A stretch of 64,000 bases of DNA from Massilia sp. 9I. Its GTDB lineage: Bacteria > Pseudomonadota > Gammaproteobacteria > Burkholderiales > Burkholderiaceae_D. The notes under the pieces are model-generated. The model ran no database searches. It saw nothing but the letters and a program-made list of their open reading frames with translations, and was not told where the DNA came from. The DNA is taken from contig NZ_LR733275.1 in the NCBI RefSeq assembly GCF_902506415.1, positions 4,750,176 through 4,814,175 on the forward strand, in the 5' to 3' direction. The translations under genes and the position numbers were made by a program. This document shows, in pieces, positions 15,939 to 25,260 of the stretch. The first letter of the stretch is position 1, and every line of letters starts with the position of its first letter.

Positions 15939-17395
15939 TCCTTGGATGTCTCGGTGCGTTGCGGTGTTGCCAGCCTGATTTTGATAGTCACCATCGTGCC
16001 ACCTCCGGGCGCGGACGACAAGCTCAGCGTGCCGCCCAGCGCCTTGGCGCGCTCGCTCATGCCGCGCAGGCCGAAGGAATGGGGCTTGAGGCGGTCGGCT
16101 GGCTGGATGCCGCGGCCGTTGTCGCAGATATCCAGGCTGAGGTGGCCGCGCTGGCGCCGCAGCAGCACCGTGACCCGGGTGGCGCCGGCGTGCTTGGCGA
16201 TGTTGGTGAGCGCTTCCTGGAAAATGCGGAACAGGGCGGTGGCGTGGTCGTCGTCGAGCAGGATGTCCTCGTCCGGGCCGCGGAACACGCAGGCGATCCC
16301 CATCTGCTTCTCGAATTCGCGCGCCTGCCATTCGAGCGCGGCGACGATGCCCAGGTCCAGCATGGTCGGGCGCAGGTCGAGCGAGATGCGGTGCACCGCC
16401 TCGATGGTACGGTCGACCAGGTCGTCCAGGTAATTTGCCTTTTCCAGCAGCGCCGGCTGGCTGTCGGGCAGGCGCGCGGCCAGCATCGCCAGCGCCATCT
16501 TGATGGCGGTGAGGTTGCCGCCCAGGTCGTCGTGGATTTCACGCGCGATGCGGGCCCGTTCCTGTTCCTTCACCTGCTCGATGTGGTCGGTCAGCTCGGC
16601 CAGGCGGGCGCGCGAGCGCAGCACTTCCTGCTGCTCCTGCTTGCTGGCACTGATGTTGCTCATGATGCCATCCCACTGCACCGCGCCGCCGTCCACCAGG
16701 TGCGGGGTGGCGCGCAGGTTGATCCACTTGACGTCCTTCCAGGCGTCGATCCAGATCCGTCCCTCCCAGTTCCAGCCCGACATTGCGGCGCGCGAGGCCT
16801 GCATCGATTCCAGGTAGCCCTTGCGGTCGTCAAGCAGGATCAGGCGCTCGAATAGGCTGGCGTCGTGCTGCAGTTCCAGCACGGACAGGCCCAGCAGGGC
16901 CGAGCAGCCGTCGCTCAGCCAGGGGAAGTCGGCGCGCCCGTCCGGATGCAGCACGAACTGGTAGACCAGGCCGGGCGTGTTGCGGACGATGGCGTCGAAG
17001 CGCGCCTGCGACTGGGCCAGGGCCCGAGCCGAGGCCTGCTCGAGGCTGAGGTCGTCGGCGATCGCCAGCAGCAGGGCGCGGTCGTCGCGCACGATGCGCA
17101 GGAAACACAGGCGCACCGGGTAGCTGCTGCCGTCAAGCCGGCGCAAATGCGTGCGCAGGCCGACCTGGGCGCCGATCTCGTCGCCCAGGCCCGTCAATAG
17201 CTCGGCCAGGGCGGCGCGCTCCAGGCCCGGCGCCAGGGTATACATATCGGTGCCCCCCAGCGCCCCGGCGTCCATGCCGAGGTTCAGGCGCGCGGCCTGG
17301 TTGGCGTCGACCACCGCCAGGGTCTCGGCGTCGAGCAGGTAGATTTCCGATGCGGCCGCCTGCATCTCGGCGGCCAGGGAGGGGAGTGGGCTCAT
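15935..17395 (-). CDS. PAS sensor histidine kinase (HisKA_3 type)
   Basis: A 486-residue cytoplasmic kinase. PAS-like domains lie at about 5-120 and 130-255, a HisKA_3 dimerisation domain carries the phospho-acceptor His288 (ARIAREIHDDLGGNLTAIK), and a C-terminal ATPase has DNGRGI and FGLRGMSERAKALGG. This NarX/DegS-type kinase is the natural partner of the NarL-type regulator it overlaps by 4 nt. There are no membrane segments of its own. The upstream membrane-protein gene also overlaps by 4 nt, suggesting that protein could be the membrane input. Confidence 0.93.
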   Translation of the reverse strand: MSPLPSLAAEMQAAASEIYLLDAETLAVVDANQAARLNLGMDAGALGGTDMYTLAPGLERAALAELLTGLGDEIGAQVGLRTHLRRLDGSSYPVRLCFLRIVRDDRALLLAIADDLSLEQASARALAQSQARFDAIVRNTPGLVYQFVLHPDGRADFPWLSDGCSALLGLSVLELQHDASLFERLILLDDRKGYLESMQASRAAMSGWNWEGRIWIDAWKDVKWINLRATPHLVDGGAVQWDGIMSNISASKQEQQEVLRSRARLAELTDHIEQVKEQERARIAREIHDDLGGNLTAIKMALAMLAARLPDSQPALLEKANYLDDLVDRTIEAVHRISLDLRPTMLDLGIVAALEWQAREFEKQMGIACVFRGPDEDILLDDDHATALFRIFQEALTNIAKHAGATRVTVLLRRQRGHLSLDICDNGRGIQPADRLKPHSFGLRGMSERAKALGGTLSLSSAPGGGTMVTIKIRLATPQRTETSKE

Positions 17396-18012
17396 GGCAG
17401 TTCGGTTTCTGTTTTTTCTTGTCGCCGCGCCGCTTCGCGCGCCTTGACGCGGTTCTTGAAACGGCGCAGCACGCGCATCAGGTGGCTGGGCTGGCGTCCG
17501 GCCCGGCGCAGCACGCGGCGCAGGCCGCGCCGCGTATTCGAGACGGCGGCGCGTACCTGGCGCCAGAAGTGGCTGGCGCGCAGGGCCGCCAGCAGGCGGT
17601 CTTTCAGGCGCAGGAAGCCCCCGTGCCAGCGCGCGAACCAGCCCAGGGTGAGCAGGGTGGGCAGGGTCAGCACATAGATGCGCGCCACCACCGCCGCGCC
17701 GCCCAGCTTGGCCACGACGAAGCCGGCCACGCCGGCCAGCGCGTGGCCGTGGGCGATCGCGAGCAGGGCCAGCAGCTTCACCGGCAGCAGTAATAATCCG
17801 GGCAGCACGAAGGCGCAAAGGGCGGCCCAGGCTGGCAATCGTCGGATGCCGGCTTCCAGCCAGCGCAGCGGCGGCCAGGCGCCCATGCGGGCTGCGGCGC
17901 GGCTGCCCACATCCCAGGTCCAGGCTTCGACGAGTAGGATCAGCGCCGCCAGGGTCACCAGCGGCGCCAGAAGCCGGGAGCGTGCTTGTTTCGCTCGTTT
18001 CATGGTGTGCAT
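17392..18012 (-). CDS. Membrane protein of unknown function, first gene of a HK/RR operon
   Basis: I do not recognise the family. The 206-residue product has hydrophobic segments at about 15-30, 60-85, 90-112 and 115-130, and a very basic C-terminal tail rich in Arg and Lys (LRRVLRRAGRQPSH, then RRFKNRVKAREAARRQEK). It overlaps the downstream histidine kinase by 4 nt (ATGA), so it is probably made in step with the kinase and may be an accessory sensor. The ATG at 18012 (MHTMKRAK) or that at 18003 may be used. It is divergent from greB. Confidence 0.7.
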   Translation of the reverse strand: MHTMKRAKQARSRLLAPLVTLAALILLVEAWTWDVGSRAAARMGAWPPLRWLEAGIRRLPAWAALCAFVLPGLLLLPVKLLALLAIAHGHALAGVAGFVVAKLGGAAVVARIYVLTLPTLLTLGWFARWHGGFLRLKDRLLAALRASHFWRQVRAAVSNTRRGLRRVLRRAGRQPSHLMRVLRRFKNRVKAREAARRQEKTETELP

Positions 18013-18063
18013 GATACGGTAAGCGGGAGCGCCCGGGCGCCGCTTGCCATTACAATAAGGTCC

Positions 18064-18633
<570 letters not shown>

Positions 18634-18690
18634 AGCGCCCGGGTGGTAAGATGGACGATTGCCGCCCATCGAGAACCTCCTCGAGCCTTC

Positions 18691-19281
18691 ATGAACCGTC
18701 CAAACGATTCCGTGCGCGACACCGATGTACTGGCCGCGCTGCGGACTGCGACTGCCTCGCGGCACGGGCGGCTCGACAGCGGCCTGCCGCTGTCCGCACC
18801 CCTACCCAGCCTGGAAGACTACGCCGCGCACCTGGCAATGGTGCGCGACTGGCTGGCGCCGCTCGAGCGCTGGCTGGCCGGCTTTGCCGACGGCCCCCAG
18901 CGCGAGCCCACGCTGCCGCCCACCGCGCGGCTGGCCCTGATCGATGCCGACCTGGCCGAACCCGGCATGGTCGACGCGCCGCCGCGCCTGGCCGCCGGAT
19001 GGCCGCTGGATGCCAGCACCGCCTACCGCTGGGGCGTCGCCTACGTGATCGAAGGATCGCAGCTGGGCGGGGCTGTCCTGTACGGCAATCTGGCCGGGCC
19101 GCTGGCCCCGCACCCGCTGCGCTACCTGCGCGGCGACGCGGCCGGCCCGGGCCCGCGCTGGCGCGCCTTCATGCTGGCCCTGCGCGCCCACGTCACCAGC
19201 CCGGAAGAAATCGCCGAAGCCTGCGCCGGCGCCTGCGCGGCCTTCGACGCCATCCTGGGCCTGGCTCCCTTGAGAAAATAA
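18691..19281 (+). CDS. Biliverdin-producing heme oxygenase
   Basis: A 196-residue protein of the bacterial heme oxygenase family (BphO/HemO type), which opens heme to biliverdin, Fe2+ and CO. The likely proximal heme ligand is His25 in LRTATASRHGRLD. The distal-helix signature appears as YVIEGSQLGGAVLYG (about 112-126), where the family has VLEGS-LGG. The ATG at 18691 is 57 nt after greB. No bacteriophytochrome gene lies next to it, so iron recovery or biliverdin supply to a distant photoreceptor are both possible. Confidence 0.82.
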   Translation: MNRPNDSVRDTDVLAALRTATASRHGRLDSGLPLSAPLPSLEDYAAHLAMVRDWLAPLERWLAGFADGPQREPTLPPTARLALIDADLAEPGMVDAPPRLAAGWPLDASTAYRWGVAYVIEGSQLGGAVLYGNLAGPLAPHPLRYLRGDAAGPGPRWRAFMLALRAHVTSPEEIAEACAGACAAFDAILGLAPLRK

Positions 19282-19382
19282 TTCAAAAGAATTGGGCGCG
19301 GCTGTCGATTTCGCAGCGCGCCGATCGTCGTCATGTCAAATGGCGGACAAATCGCCATATCTAACAACTGAAGGAGATTGCG

Positions 19383-19808
19383 ATGCGATTCATGATTCTG
19401 CTGAAAGCCGACAAACACAGCGAAGCGGGCGAAATGCCGGACGAGAAGCTGCTCACCGACATGGGCAACTTCAATGACGAACTGATCAAGGCGGGCGTGA
19501 TGGTCTCGGGCGAGGGCCTGCATCCGTCCTCGCGCGGCGCGCGCGTTCATTTCGACAAAAGTGGAAGCGTCCGGGTCGTGGACGGTCCTTTCGCCGAGAC
19601 CAAGGAATTGCTGGCCGGCTTCTGGATCTGGCAGGTCAAGTCGAAGGAAGAGGCGATCGAATGGGTCAAGCGCGTGCCGATGCCGATGGCCGGCGGCGAA
19701 GCCGAGATCGAGATCCGCCAGATCTTCGACATGGAAGACTTCGGCGACGCCATGACGCCGGAACTGCGTGAGCAGGAAGAACGCCAGCGCGCCGCGCTGG
19801 CGGGCTGA
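19383..19808 (+). CDS. YciI-family protein
   Basis: A 141-residue protein with the YCII-related alpha/beta fold: MRFMILLKADK at the start, VVDGPFAETKELLAGFWIWQ (about 65-84) and the EEAIEWVKRVPMP helix. The DGPF motif marks the subgroup often annotated near ECF sigma factors. The biochemical role is unproven. It starts at an ATG at 19383 with AAGGAG upstream and ends 10 nt before the convergent VOC gene. Confidence 0.85.
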   Translation: MRFMILLKADKHSEAGEMPDEKLLTDMGNFNDELIKAGVMVSGEGLHPSSRGARVHFDKSGSVRVVDGPFAETKELLAGFWIWQVKSKEEAIEWVKRVPMPMAGGEAEIEIRQIFDMEDFGDAMTPELREQEERQRAALAG

Positions 19809-19818
19809 ACAAGCCGGC

Positions 19819-20205
19819 TTACTGCCCCGCGGGCGGCTCCCAGAGCTCGACCTTGTTGCCTTCGGGGTCCACCACCCAGCCGAACTTGCCGAACTCCGAG
19901 TCGTCGGTCTTGTCCAGCACATTGCAGCCTTCCTCGCGCAAGGCCTGCAGCAGGGCGTCCAGGTCGGCGACCCGGTAATTGATCATGAAATTGGCCTTGC
20001 CCGGCGCAAAGTGGTCGCTGCCGGCCTGGCCGATCGACCAGATCGTCACGCCGCCGTCCGGCTGGCGCGCCTCGTCGCTCCAGGTGAAGGCCGCGCCGCC
20101 CCAGTCCAGTACGTCGACGCCCAGATGCTGCTTGTACCAGGCGCGCAAGGCCACCGGGTCTTGTGCGTTGAAGAAGATGCCGCCGATGCCGGTAACCCGT
20201 TTCAT
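19819..20205 (-). CDS. VOC-family (glyoxalase/bleomycin-resistance fold) protein
   Basis: A 128-residue single VOC domain. GIGGIFFNAQDPVALRAWYK opens the first beta-alpha-beta unit and GWVVDPEGNKVELWEPP closes the last, with Glu of VELWEP as the typical metal ligand. Substrate unknown; members include dioxygenases, isomerases and antibiotic-binding proteins. The ATG at 20205 has GGAG 7 nt upstream. It is downstream of the TPR glycosyltransferase on the same strand (75-nt gap). Confidence 0.87.
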   Translation of the reverse strand: MKRVTGIGGIFFNAQDPVALRAWYKQHLGVDVLDWGGAAFTWSDEARQPDGGVTIWSIGQAGSDHFAPGKANFMINYRVADLDALLQALREEGCNVLDKTDDSEFGKFGWVVDPEGNKVELWEPPAGQ

Positions 20206-20279
20206 GTTTTTCTCCTAGTTGAGGAGCGCCAAGCTTAGAGCGTCCGGGTTTTAATAGCAATATGGAATTGCCGGAGGGT

Positions 20280-22466
20280 TCAGTCCGGTTCCAGCGGATG
20301 CTGCGCCGGCACCTCGAAACCTTCCGCCGGCAAGCCCGCGCACCAGCGTTCCCACATGTGGCGCAGCGCATATTCGAAGGCGTCGACGATGGCGCCCACG
20401 CCTGCCGGCGTCCACAAGGGAGAGCGTTTGCGCAGGGTGGCGCGAACCTGCGCCAGCGCCGCCAGGTCTTTGCTGGCCGCGATCCCCTTCGCCACGAAAT
20501 CCGCGCCGTCGCGGGCGACGAAATCCTGCAGCCCATGGTGGGCGAGCAGGGCGGCAGTCTGGCGGCCCGCGATCGAGCGGCCCGCCAGGCTCAGGGTGGG
20601 CACGCCCATGTAGAGCGCGAACAGGGTGGTGGTGCCGCCCGTGTAGGGAAAGGTATCGAGGCAGATGTCGATCCCGCCGTGCATGGCCAGGTAGTCGGGG
20701 GTGCCGGTGCGCGGATGGAAGCTGGTGCGCGCCGCGTCGATGCCTTCCTCCTGCAGCCAGCTAGCGAGCTGCTCGTGGCCGCCGCCTTCGACCGGCATGC
20801 CGGCCACCACCAGGCGCGCATTCGGCAGTGCCCGCAGCAGCTCGCTCCACAGGGCGATCACTTCGCGGCTGATCTTGCTGAGCCGGTTGAAGCTGCCGAA
20901 AGTCAGGTAGCCGTTCGCCAGCGCCGGCAGCGGCGTGACCTCCGGCGCCTCGGCGTTCGGTTCGAAGGCCGAGCCCACCGGGATCCGCACCAGCGCTTCC
21001 GTGAACAGGTGCTCGTATTCGCCGCGCGGCAGCAAGTGGCGGTCGTACAGGTAGTAATCCATGGTCGCCAGTCCGGTGGTGCCCGGGTAGCCCAGCCAGG
21101 ACACCTGGATCGGCGCCGGCTTGCGCGCGAACACGTGCAGGCGGTTGTAGGCGGTGTGGCCGCTCATGTCGACCAGGATGTCGATGCCGTCCTTGCGGAT
21201 CAGCGCTTCCAGCGCGTCGTCCTCCAGCGCACTGACCTCGCGCCAGTGCGCGACATGGCTGCGCAGGGCGGCGGTGGTGTCGTCCTGCACTGGATGGGTG
21301 TAATAGGCATGCAGCGCCAGGCCGGGGCGCTTGCCCAGTTCGCGGAACATCGGCGCGATGAAGCTCGCGACCGCATGGTTGCGCAGGTCGCCGGAGACGA
21401 AGCCGATCCTGATGGGCCGGCCCGGCTCGCGCGTATTGGTCCATTTGCGCGCCGCCTTGATGCGGCTGGCAAAGTTCTGACCGAAGCGTACGTGCTCGGC
21501 GAACAGTTCGTCCGGCGTGAAGCGCTCCATGTGGCTCATGCAGAACAGCATGTTGCCGTAGGCGTTCGAATGGTTCGGCTCGCGCGCCAGCAGGCGCCGG
21601 TAAGCATCCACCGCTTCGTCGGCCCGGCCCAGGTTATCGAGGATCACGGCGATACTGGCCAGGGCGCCGGTATCCTCCGGGTCGATGGCCAGGGCGGCCG
21701 TGACGGCGGCCAGCGCTTCGGTCGGGCGCCCCATTTCCTGCAAGGTCGCGGCCAGGTGGTTATAGGCGTTGATGTTGTCCGGGTCGAGCGCCGCGGCGCG
21801 CTCCAGCACGCTCTTTGCATCGTCCAACTGGCCGGCGCCGCGCAGCATCAGGCCCAGGTTGCACAGGGTTTCGGCATCGTCGGGGCCGTACTGCGCCGCC
21901 TTCGACATCGCCGCCAGTGCTTCCGGAAAATCGCGCTGGCTGTACAGGACGCCGCTCAGCAGCTTCCAGCCAAAGGGGTGCTGCGGGAATTCCTCGGTGA
22001 GCTTGCGCGCCAGCCTGCCCGCGGCTTCCTTTTTTCCTTTCGCGTACAGGGCGCCGGCCGCCTCGATCCGCTGATCCGAGGGCGCGCCTTGCCGATCCAG
22101 CTGCTGCTCGAACGCATCGATTTCCGGTCCTTCGAGGCCCTGGCTGCGTCCGAGTGCGATCAGCTCGCGCGCGGTCGCGTACTGGCGGGCTTCCATCAAG
22201 GCATCGAGGTAGACGATCCAGTATGACGCTTCCTCTGGCGCGGCCTGCAGCGCATTGGCGAAGTGCGGGATCGCCGCGCCCGCATCGCCGGCGCGGCGCT
22301 CCAGCATGCCCAGACCGAAGTGGGCCTCGGCGCGGGCGGGCTGGAGTTCGAGCACGGCGCGAAACAGCGCGCCGGCCTGCTCGAACTGGCCGGCTTCGAG
22401 CTCGTTCAGGCCAGCATGCAGGGCTTCGTCGGCAAGCGTCTGGAGTTCGTCGGTGGGGGGAGGCAT
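20280..22466 (-). CDS. TPR / SPINDLY-type O-GlcNAc-transferase-like protein
   Basis: A 728-residue protein with about eight TPR units (about 10-320; e.g. AEAHFGLGMLERRAGDAGAA and AETLCNLGLMLRGAGQLDDA) followed by a family-41 glycosyltransferase domain (about 345-700; IRIGFVSGDLRNHAVASF, PIQVSWLGYPGTTGLATMDY, DTFPYTGGTTTLFALYMGVP). Bacterial members often O-glycosylate flagellin or other surface proteins. With fliC 8 kb away, flagellin is a candidate target by inference. The start is ATG at 22466 after AGGA; a TTG precedes it. It lies 120 nt downstream of the hybrid kinase. Confidence 0.88.
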   Translation of the reverse strand: MPPPTDELQTLADEALHAGLNELEAGQFEQAGALFRAVLELQPARAEAHFGLGMLERRAGDAGAAIPHFANALQAAPEEASYWIVYLDALMEARQYATARELIALGRSQGLEGPEIDAFEQQLDRQGAPSDQRIEAAGALYAKGKKEAAGRLARKLTEEFPQHPFGWKLLSGVLYSQRDFPEALAAMSKAAQYGPDDAETLCNLGLMLRGAGQLDDAKSVLERAAALDPDNINAYNHLAATLQEMGRPTEALAAVTAALAIDPEDTGALASIAVILDNLGRADEAVDAYRRLLAREPNHSNAYGNMLFCMSHMERFTPDELFAEHVRFGQNFASRIKAARKWTNTREPGRPIRIGFVSGDLRNHAVASFIAPMFRELGKRPGLALHAYYTHPVQDDTTAALRSHVAHWREVSALEDDALEALIRKDGIDILVDMSGHTAYNRLHVFARKPAPIQVSWLGYPGTTGLATMDYYLYDRHLLPRGEYEHLFTEALVRIPVGSAFEPNAEAPEVTPLPALANGYLTFGSFNRLSKISREVIALWSELLRALPNARLVVAGMPVEGGGHEQLASWLQEEGIDAARTSFHPRTGTPDYLAMHGGIDICLDTFPYTGGTTTLFALYMGVPTLSLAGRSIAGRQTAALLAHHGLQDFVARDGADFVAKGIAASKDLAALAQVRATLRKRSPLWTPAGVGAIVDAFEYALRHMWERWCAGLPAEGFEVPAQHPLEPD

Positions 22467-22586
22467 CAATGGTTCCTGCAGGGAGGCTGGCGCCGGAGGA
22501 TGGAGGGCGGTTTCTGGCCATTACGATAGAGCATGACCCTGCCAGCGTCAAGAATGGCGCTGCCGCTGATGGAAGCCGCCGCCGCG

Positions 22587-24545
22587 CTAGCGCCCTGCTG
22601 CGTTTGCCGGCAGGTGCGCCAGCAGGCGCTTGATTTCCGCGCTGCCGGCCGGCTTGGTCAGGTGCGCATCGAAGCCCGCCGCTCTGGCGCGGGCGCGGTC
22701 GCCTTCCGAGCCCCAGCCGGTCAGCGCGACCAGGTAGGTTTGGCGGCAGGCGCTGTCGGCGCGCAGCGCGGCCGCCACCTCGTAGCCGTCCAGTCCCGGC
22801 ATGCCGATGTCGAGGATCGCGAGCTCGTAGCTGCCGGTCCTGGCGCGCTCCAGGGCGCGGCGGCCGTCGTGCACCACGTCCACCGCGTGCCCGTCCAGCT
22901 GGAGCAGGGCCATGATGGTGTGCGCGGCGTCGATGTTGTCGTCCGCGACCAGTACCTTGAGCCGCCTGCCGGGTGAAGCGTCGCCGGCGGATGCCGGCTG
23001 CGGCGCCTGGGCATCCGGCAGGGCGCCGGCCAGCGGCAGCTCCACCACGAAGCTGCTGCCCTGTCCCTCGCCCGCGCTCTCGGCGTGCACCGCGCCGCCA
23101 TGCATCTCGACCAGGCCGCGCACCAGCGCCAGCCCGATCCCCAGCCCGCCCTGCGCCCGTCCCATGTTGCGCGACACCTGGTTGAACATCTCGAACACTT
23201 CGGACAAGGCCTCGGCGGGGATGCCGATCCCGGTGTCGGTAATGGCAACGCGCACGCTGCGCCCGTCGTGTTCCACCCGCACCCCGATCCGTCCGCCGGC
23301 AGGCGTGTACTTGGCCGCATTCGTCAGCAGGTTGCTGAACACCTGGGCCAGGCGCGTGGGGTCGGCGTGCAGCAGCAGCGGCGTGTCCGGAATCGACAGG
23401 TCGAGCGTGTGGCCGGCCGCCTGGATCTGGGGCTGGGCGGTCTCCACCGCGGTGGCGATGGCATCGCGCAGGACGACCCGTTCGCGCTTGAGTTCCACCT
23501 TGCCGCTGTTGATGCGGGCGATGTCGAGCAGGTCGTCGATCAGGTGCACCAACTGGCCCAGCTGGCGTTCCATCATGTCGTGGATACGCGCCGGCGGGGT
23601 CGCGCCCGACAGGCGCAGCAGGTCCAGGCCCGTGCGAATCGGCGCCAGCGGATTGCGCAGTTCGTGCGCCAGGGTGGCCAGGAACTCGGTCTTGCGCCGG
23701 TTCTCCCGGGCCAGGTCGTTGGCCAGGCTGCGCAGGTCGTCGCGCGTGCGGCGGCTCTCGGTGACGTCGTTGAACAGGACCGCGACCTTGCCCAGCGCCG
23801 GGTCGCCCACGCGGGTCGCGTAGATGTTGAACCAGCGCCCGATCGGCGACGGTTCCTCGGCCAGGCGCAGCGGCTTTCCGGTCAGTGCCACGCTGCTGTA
23901 CAACTCGGCCCAGTGGGTGTCGGTCAGCCCCGGCACCAGTTCGCGCACGTACTTGCCACGCGCGTTCACCAGGCCGGTCTGGGCCTCGAAGGCGGGATTG
24001 ATGTCGAGGAAGCGGTAGTCGACCGGCTTGCCGTCTTCGTCATAGCGGATGTCGACGATGCAGAAGCCGTCGTCCATCGATTCGATCAGCTTGCTGTACA
24101 GCTCGGTGGTGGTGCGCTGCTGTTCCTGCGCCTTCACCTGTTCGCTGATGTCGAGCGTGTAGTGCAGGATGAAGATCAGCTGTCCGGCGGCGTCGAACAC
24201 GGGCGCGTTGACGGCGTTCCAGTAGCGTTCCTCGACCACCTCGCTGCCGTCCGGCTGGCGCACGCGGATCGGGTAGTGCTGCGCCGGCATGGTCTGCGGC
24301 GTGCCGCTGCGGATCGCCTCGGCGATCGAGTCGCGCAGGGCCACGCGCGGATCGTCCGCGGGGCTGCCCGGGGCGTCGAAGGCCGCGAACAGGCGCGTTC
24401 CCAGCAGCTCTTCCCGGGAGCGGGTGCTGATCTGCAGGAAGGCGTTGTTGACCGCGATGAAGACCGGATCGGCCGAGGGCGAGAACAGGGCGGTGGGAAT
24501 CGCCGAGCTGTTGAAGACTGCCTGGATCTGGTCCAACGAGAGCAT
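22587..24545 (-). CDS. PAS hybrid histidine kinase with C-terminal receiver
   Basis: A 652-residue soluble kinase. PAS domains lie at about 5-138 and 145-265, HisKA at about 283-350 with His294 (FLATLAHELRNPLAPI), HATPase_c at about 395-510 (ITDTGIGIPAEALSEVFEMF, GGLGIGLALVRGLVEMHGG), and a receiver at about 530-650 with Asp579 (LAILDIGMPGLDGYE) and Lys in HLTKPAG. It likely relays phosphate internally and then to an unlinked partner. The start is ATG at 24545 with GGA upstream. It is divergent from the 188-residue unknown gene. Confidence 0.93.
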   Translation of the reverse strand: MLSLDQIQAVFNSSAIPTALFSPSADPVFIAVNNAFLQISTRSREELLGTRLFAAFDAPGSPADDPRVALRDSIAEAIRSGTPQTMPAQHYPIRVRQPDGSEVVEERYWNAVNAPVFDAAGQLIFILHYTLDISEQVKAQEQQRTTTELYSKLIESMDDGFCIVDIRYDEDGKPVDYRFLDINPAFEAQTGLVNARGKYVRELVPGLTDTHWAELYSSVALTGKPLRLAEEPSPIGRWFNIYATRVGDPALGKVAVLFNDVTESRRTRDDLRSLANDLARENRRKTEFLATLAHELRNPLAPIRTGLDLLRLSGATPPARIHDMMERQLGQLVHLIDDLLDIARINSGKVELKRERVVLRDAIATAVETAQPQIQAAGHTLDLSIPDTPLLLHADPTRLAQVFSNLLTNAAKYTPAGGRIGVRVEHDGRSVRVAITDTGIGIPAEALSEVFEMFNQVSRNMGRAQGGLGIGLALVRGLVEMHGGAVHAESAGEGQGSSFVVELPLAGALPDAQAPQPASAGDASPGRRLKVLVADDNIDAAHTIMALLQLDGHAVDVVHDGRRALERARTGSYELAILDIGMPGLDGYEVAAALRADSACRQTYLVALTGWGSEGDRARARAAGFDAHLTKPAGSAEIKRLLAHLPANAAGR

Positions 24546-24683
24546 AGCGTCCAGTACGAATGGAAAGATGGCCACATCATACGCCCTTCGACACAATTGC
24601 TGGATAGTGATTTGCCAAGGGCCCGCGCTTGCCCCACACTGGCGCCTGCCCGGCAGTTCAACAGCAAGAAAAGGAAGACCATC

Positions 24684-25250
24684 ATGGGATATTCGATCGC
24701 CTGGATCGCGGTGCGCGGCAAATCGAAGGAGGACATACTGGCCCAGCTGGCGCTGCTTGACACCGGCGCGCCGGACGAGGCGGGCGAATGCCCGGTGTTG
24801 GGCGCGGCGCTGCCGGGCGGCGGCTACCTGGTCTTCTTCAACGACATGGCCCACCCGGCCGTCCAGGCGGAGAGCATGACGCGGCTGTCCGAAGGCTGCG
24901 AAGCGCTCGCCTGCCAGGTGGAAGAGCACATCATGGCCAGCGCCGCCTTCCAGTACAGGGATGGCGCCAAGGTCTGGGACGTGGCGCACCTGTCGGAGGA
25001 GGGCCTGTACCACCTGGCGGTGGGCGGCACGCCGCCGCCGCTGCTGGCCACCATTCACGACGAAATGCGGGCGACCCAGGACGAGCACGGCGGCCTCGAG
25101 GCCGACGTCGACTGCCTGTTCGAAGTGCCGCTGATGCTGGCGAACGCCTTGTCCGGCTTCCGCCATGACGAAGCCACGCTGCTGTCGGGGGAAACGCTGG
25201 TCTTTACCGAGCTGGTGCCCGCCGCGCCGGGAAAGGCGCGGCGGCACTGA
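24684..25250 (+). CDS. Unknown protein (188 residues) divergent from hybrid kinase
   Basis: I do not recognise the family with certainty. It is a soluble alpha/beta protein starting MGYSIAWIAVRGKSKEDILA and containing PGGGYLVFFNDMAH (about 46-59), CQVEEHIMASAAFQYRDGAK (about 75-94) and an acidic C-terminal part. There are no membrane segments or obvious catalytic motif. The ATG at 24684 has AAGGAAG 6 nt upstream, so translation looks efficient. It shares a 138-bp divergent promoter region with the hybrid kinase and ends 10 nt before the convergent spoT. Confidence 0.75.
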   Translation: MGYSIAWIAVRGKSKEDILAQLALLDTGAPDEAGECPVLGAALPGGGYLVFFNDMAHPAVQAESMTRLSEGCEALACQVEEHIMASAAFQYRDGAKVWDVAHLSEEGLYHLAVGGTPPPLLATIHDEMRATQDEHGGLEADVDCLFEVPLMLANALSGFRHDEATLLSGETLVFTELVPAAPGKARRH

Positions 25251-25260
25251 GGAAAGCGCG

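Noticed and set aside
22587..25247. Hybrid kinase extended upstream to 25247
   Set aside because: The extra 234 codons run antisense through the 188-residue gene and have no domain character. The ATG at 24545 begins a normal PAS domain.
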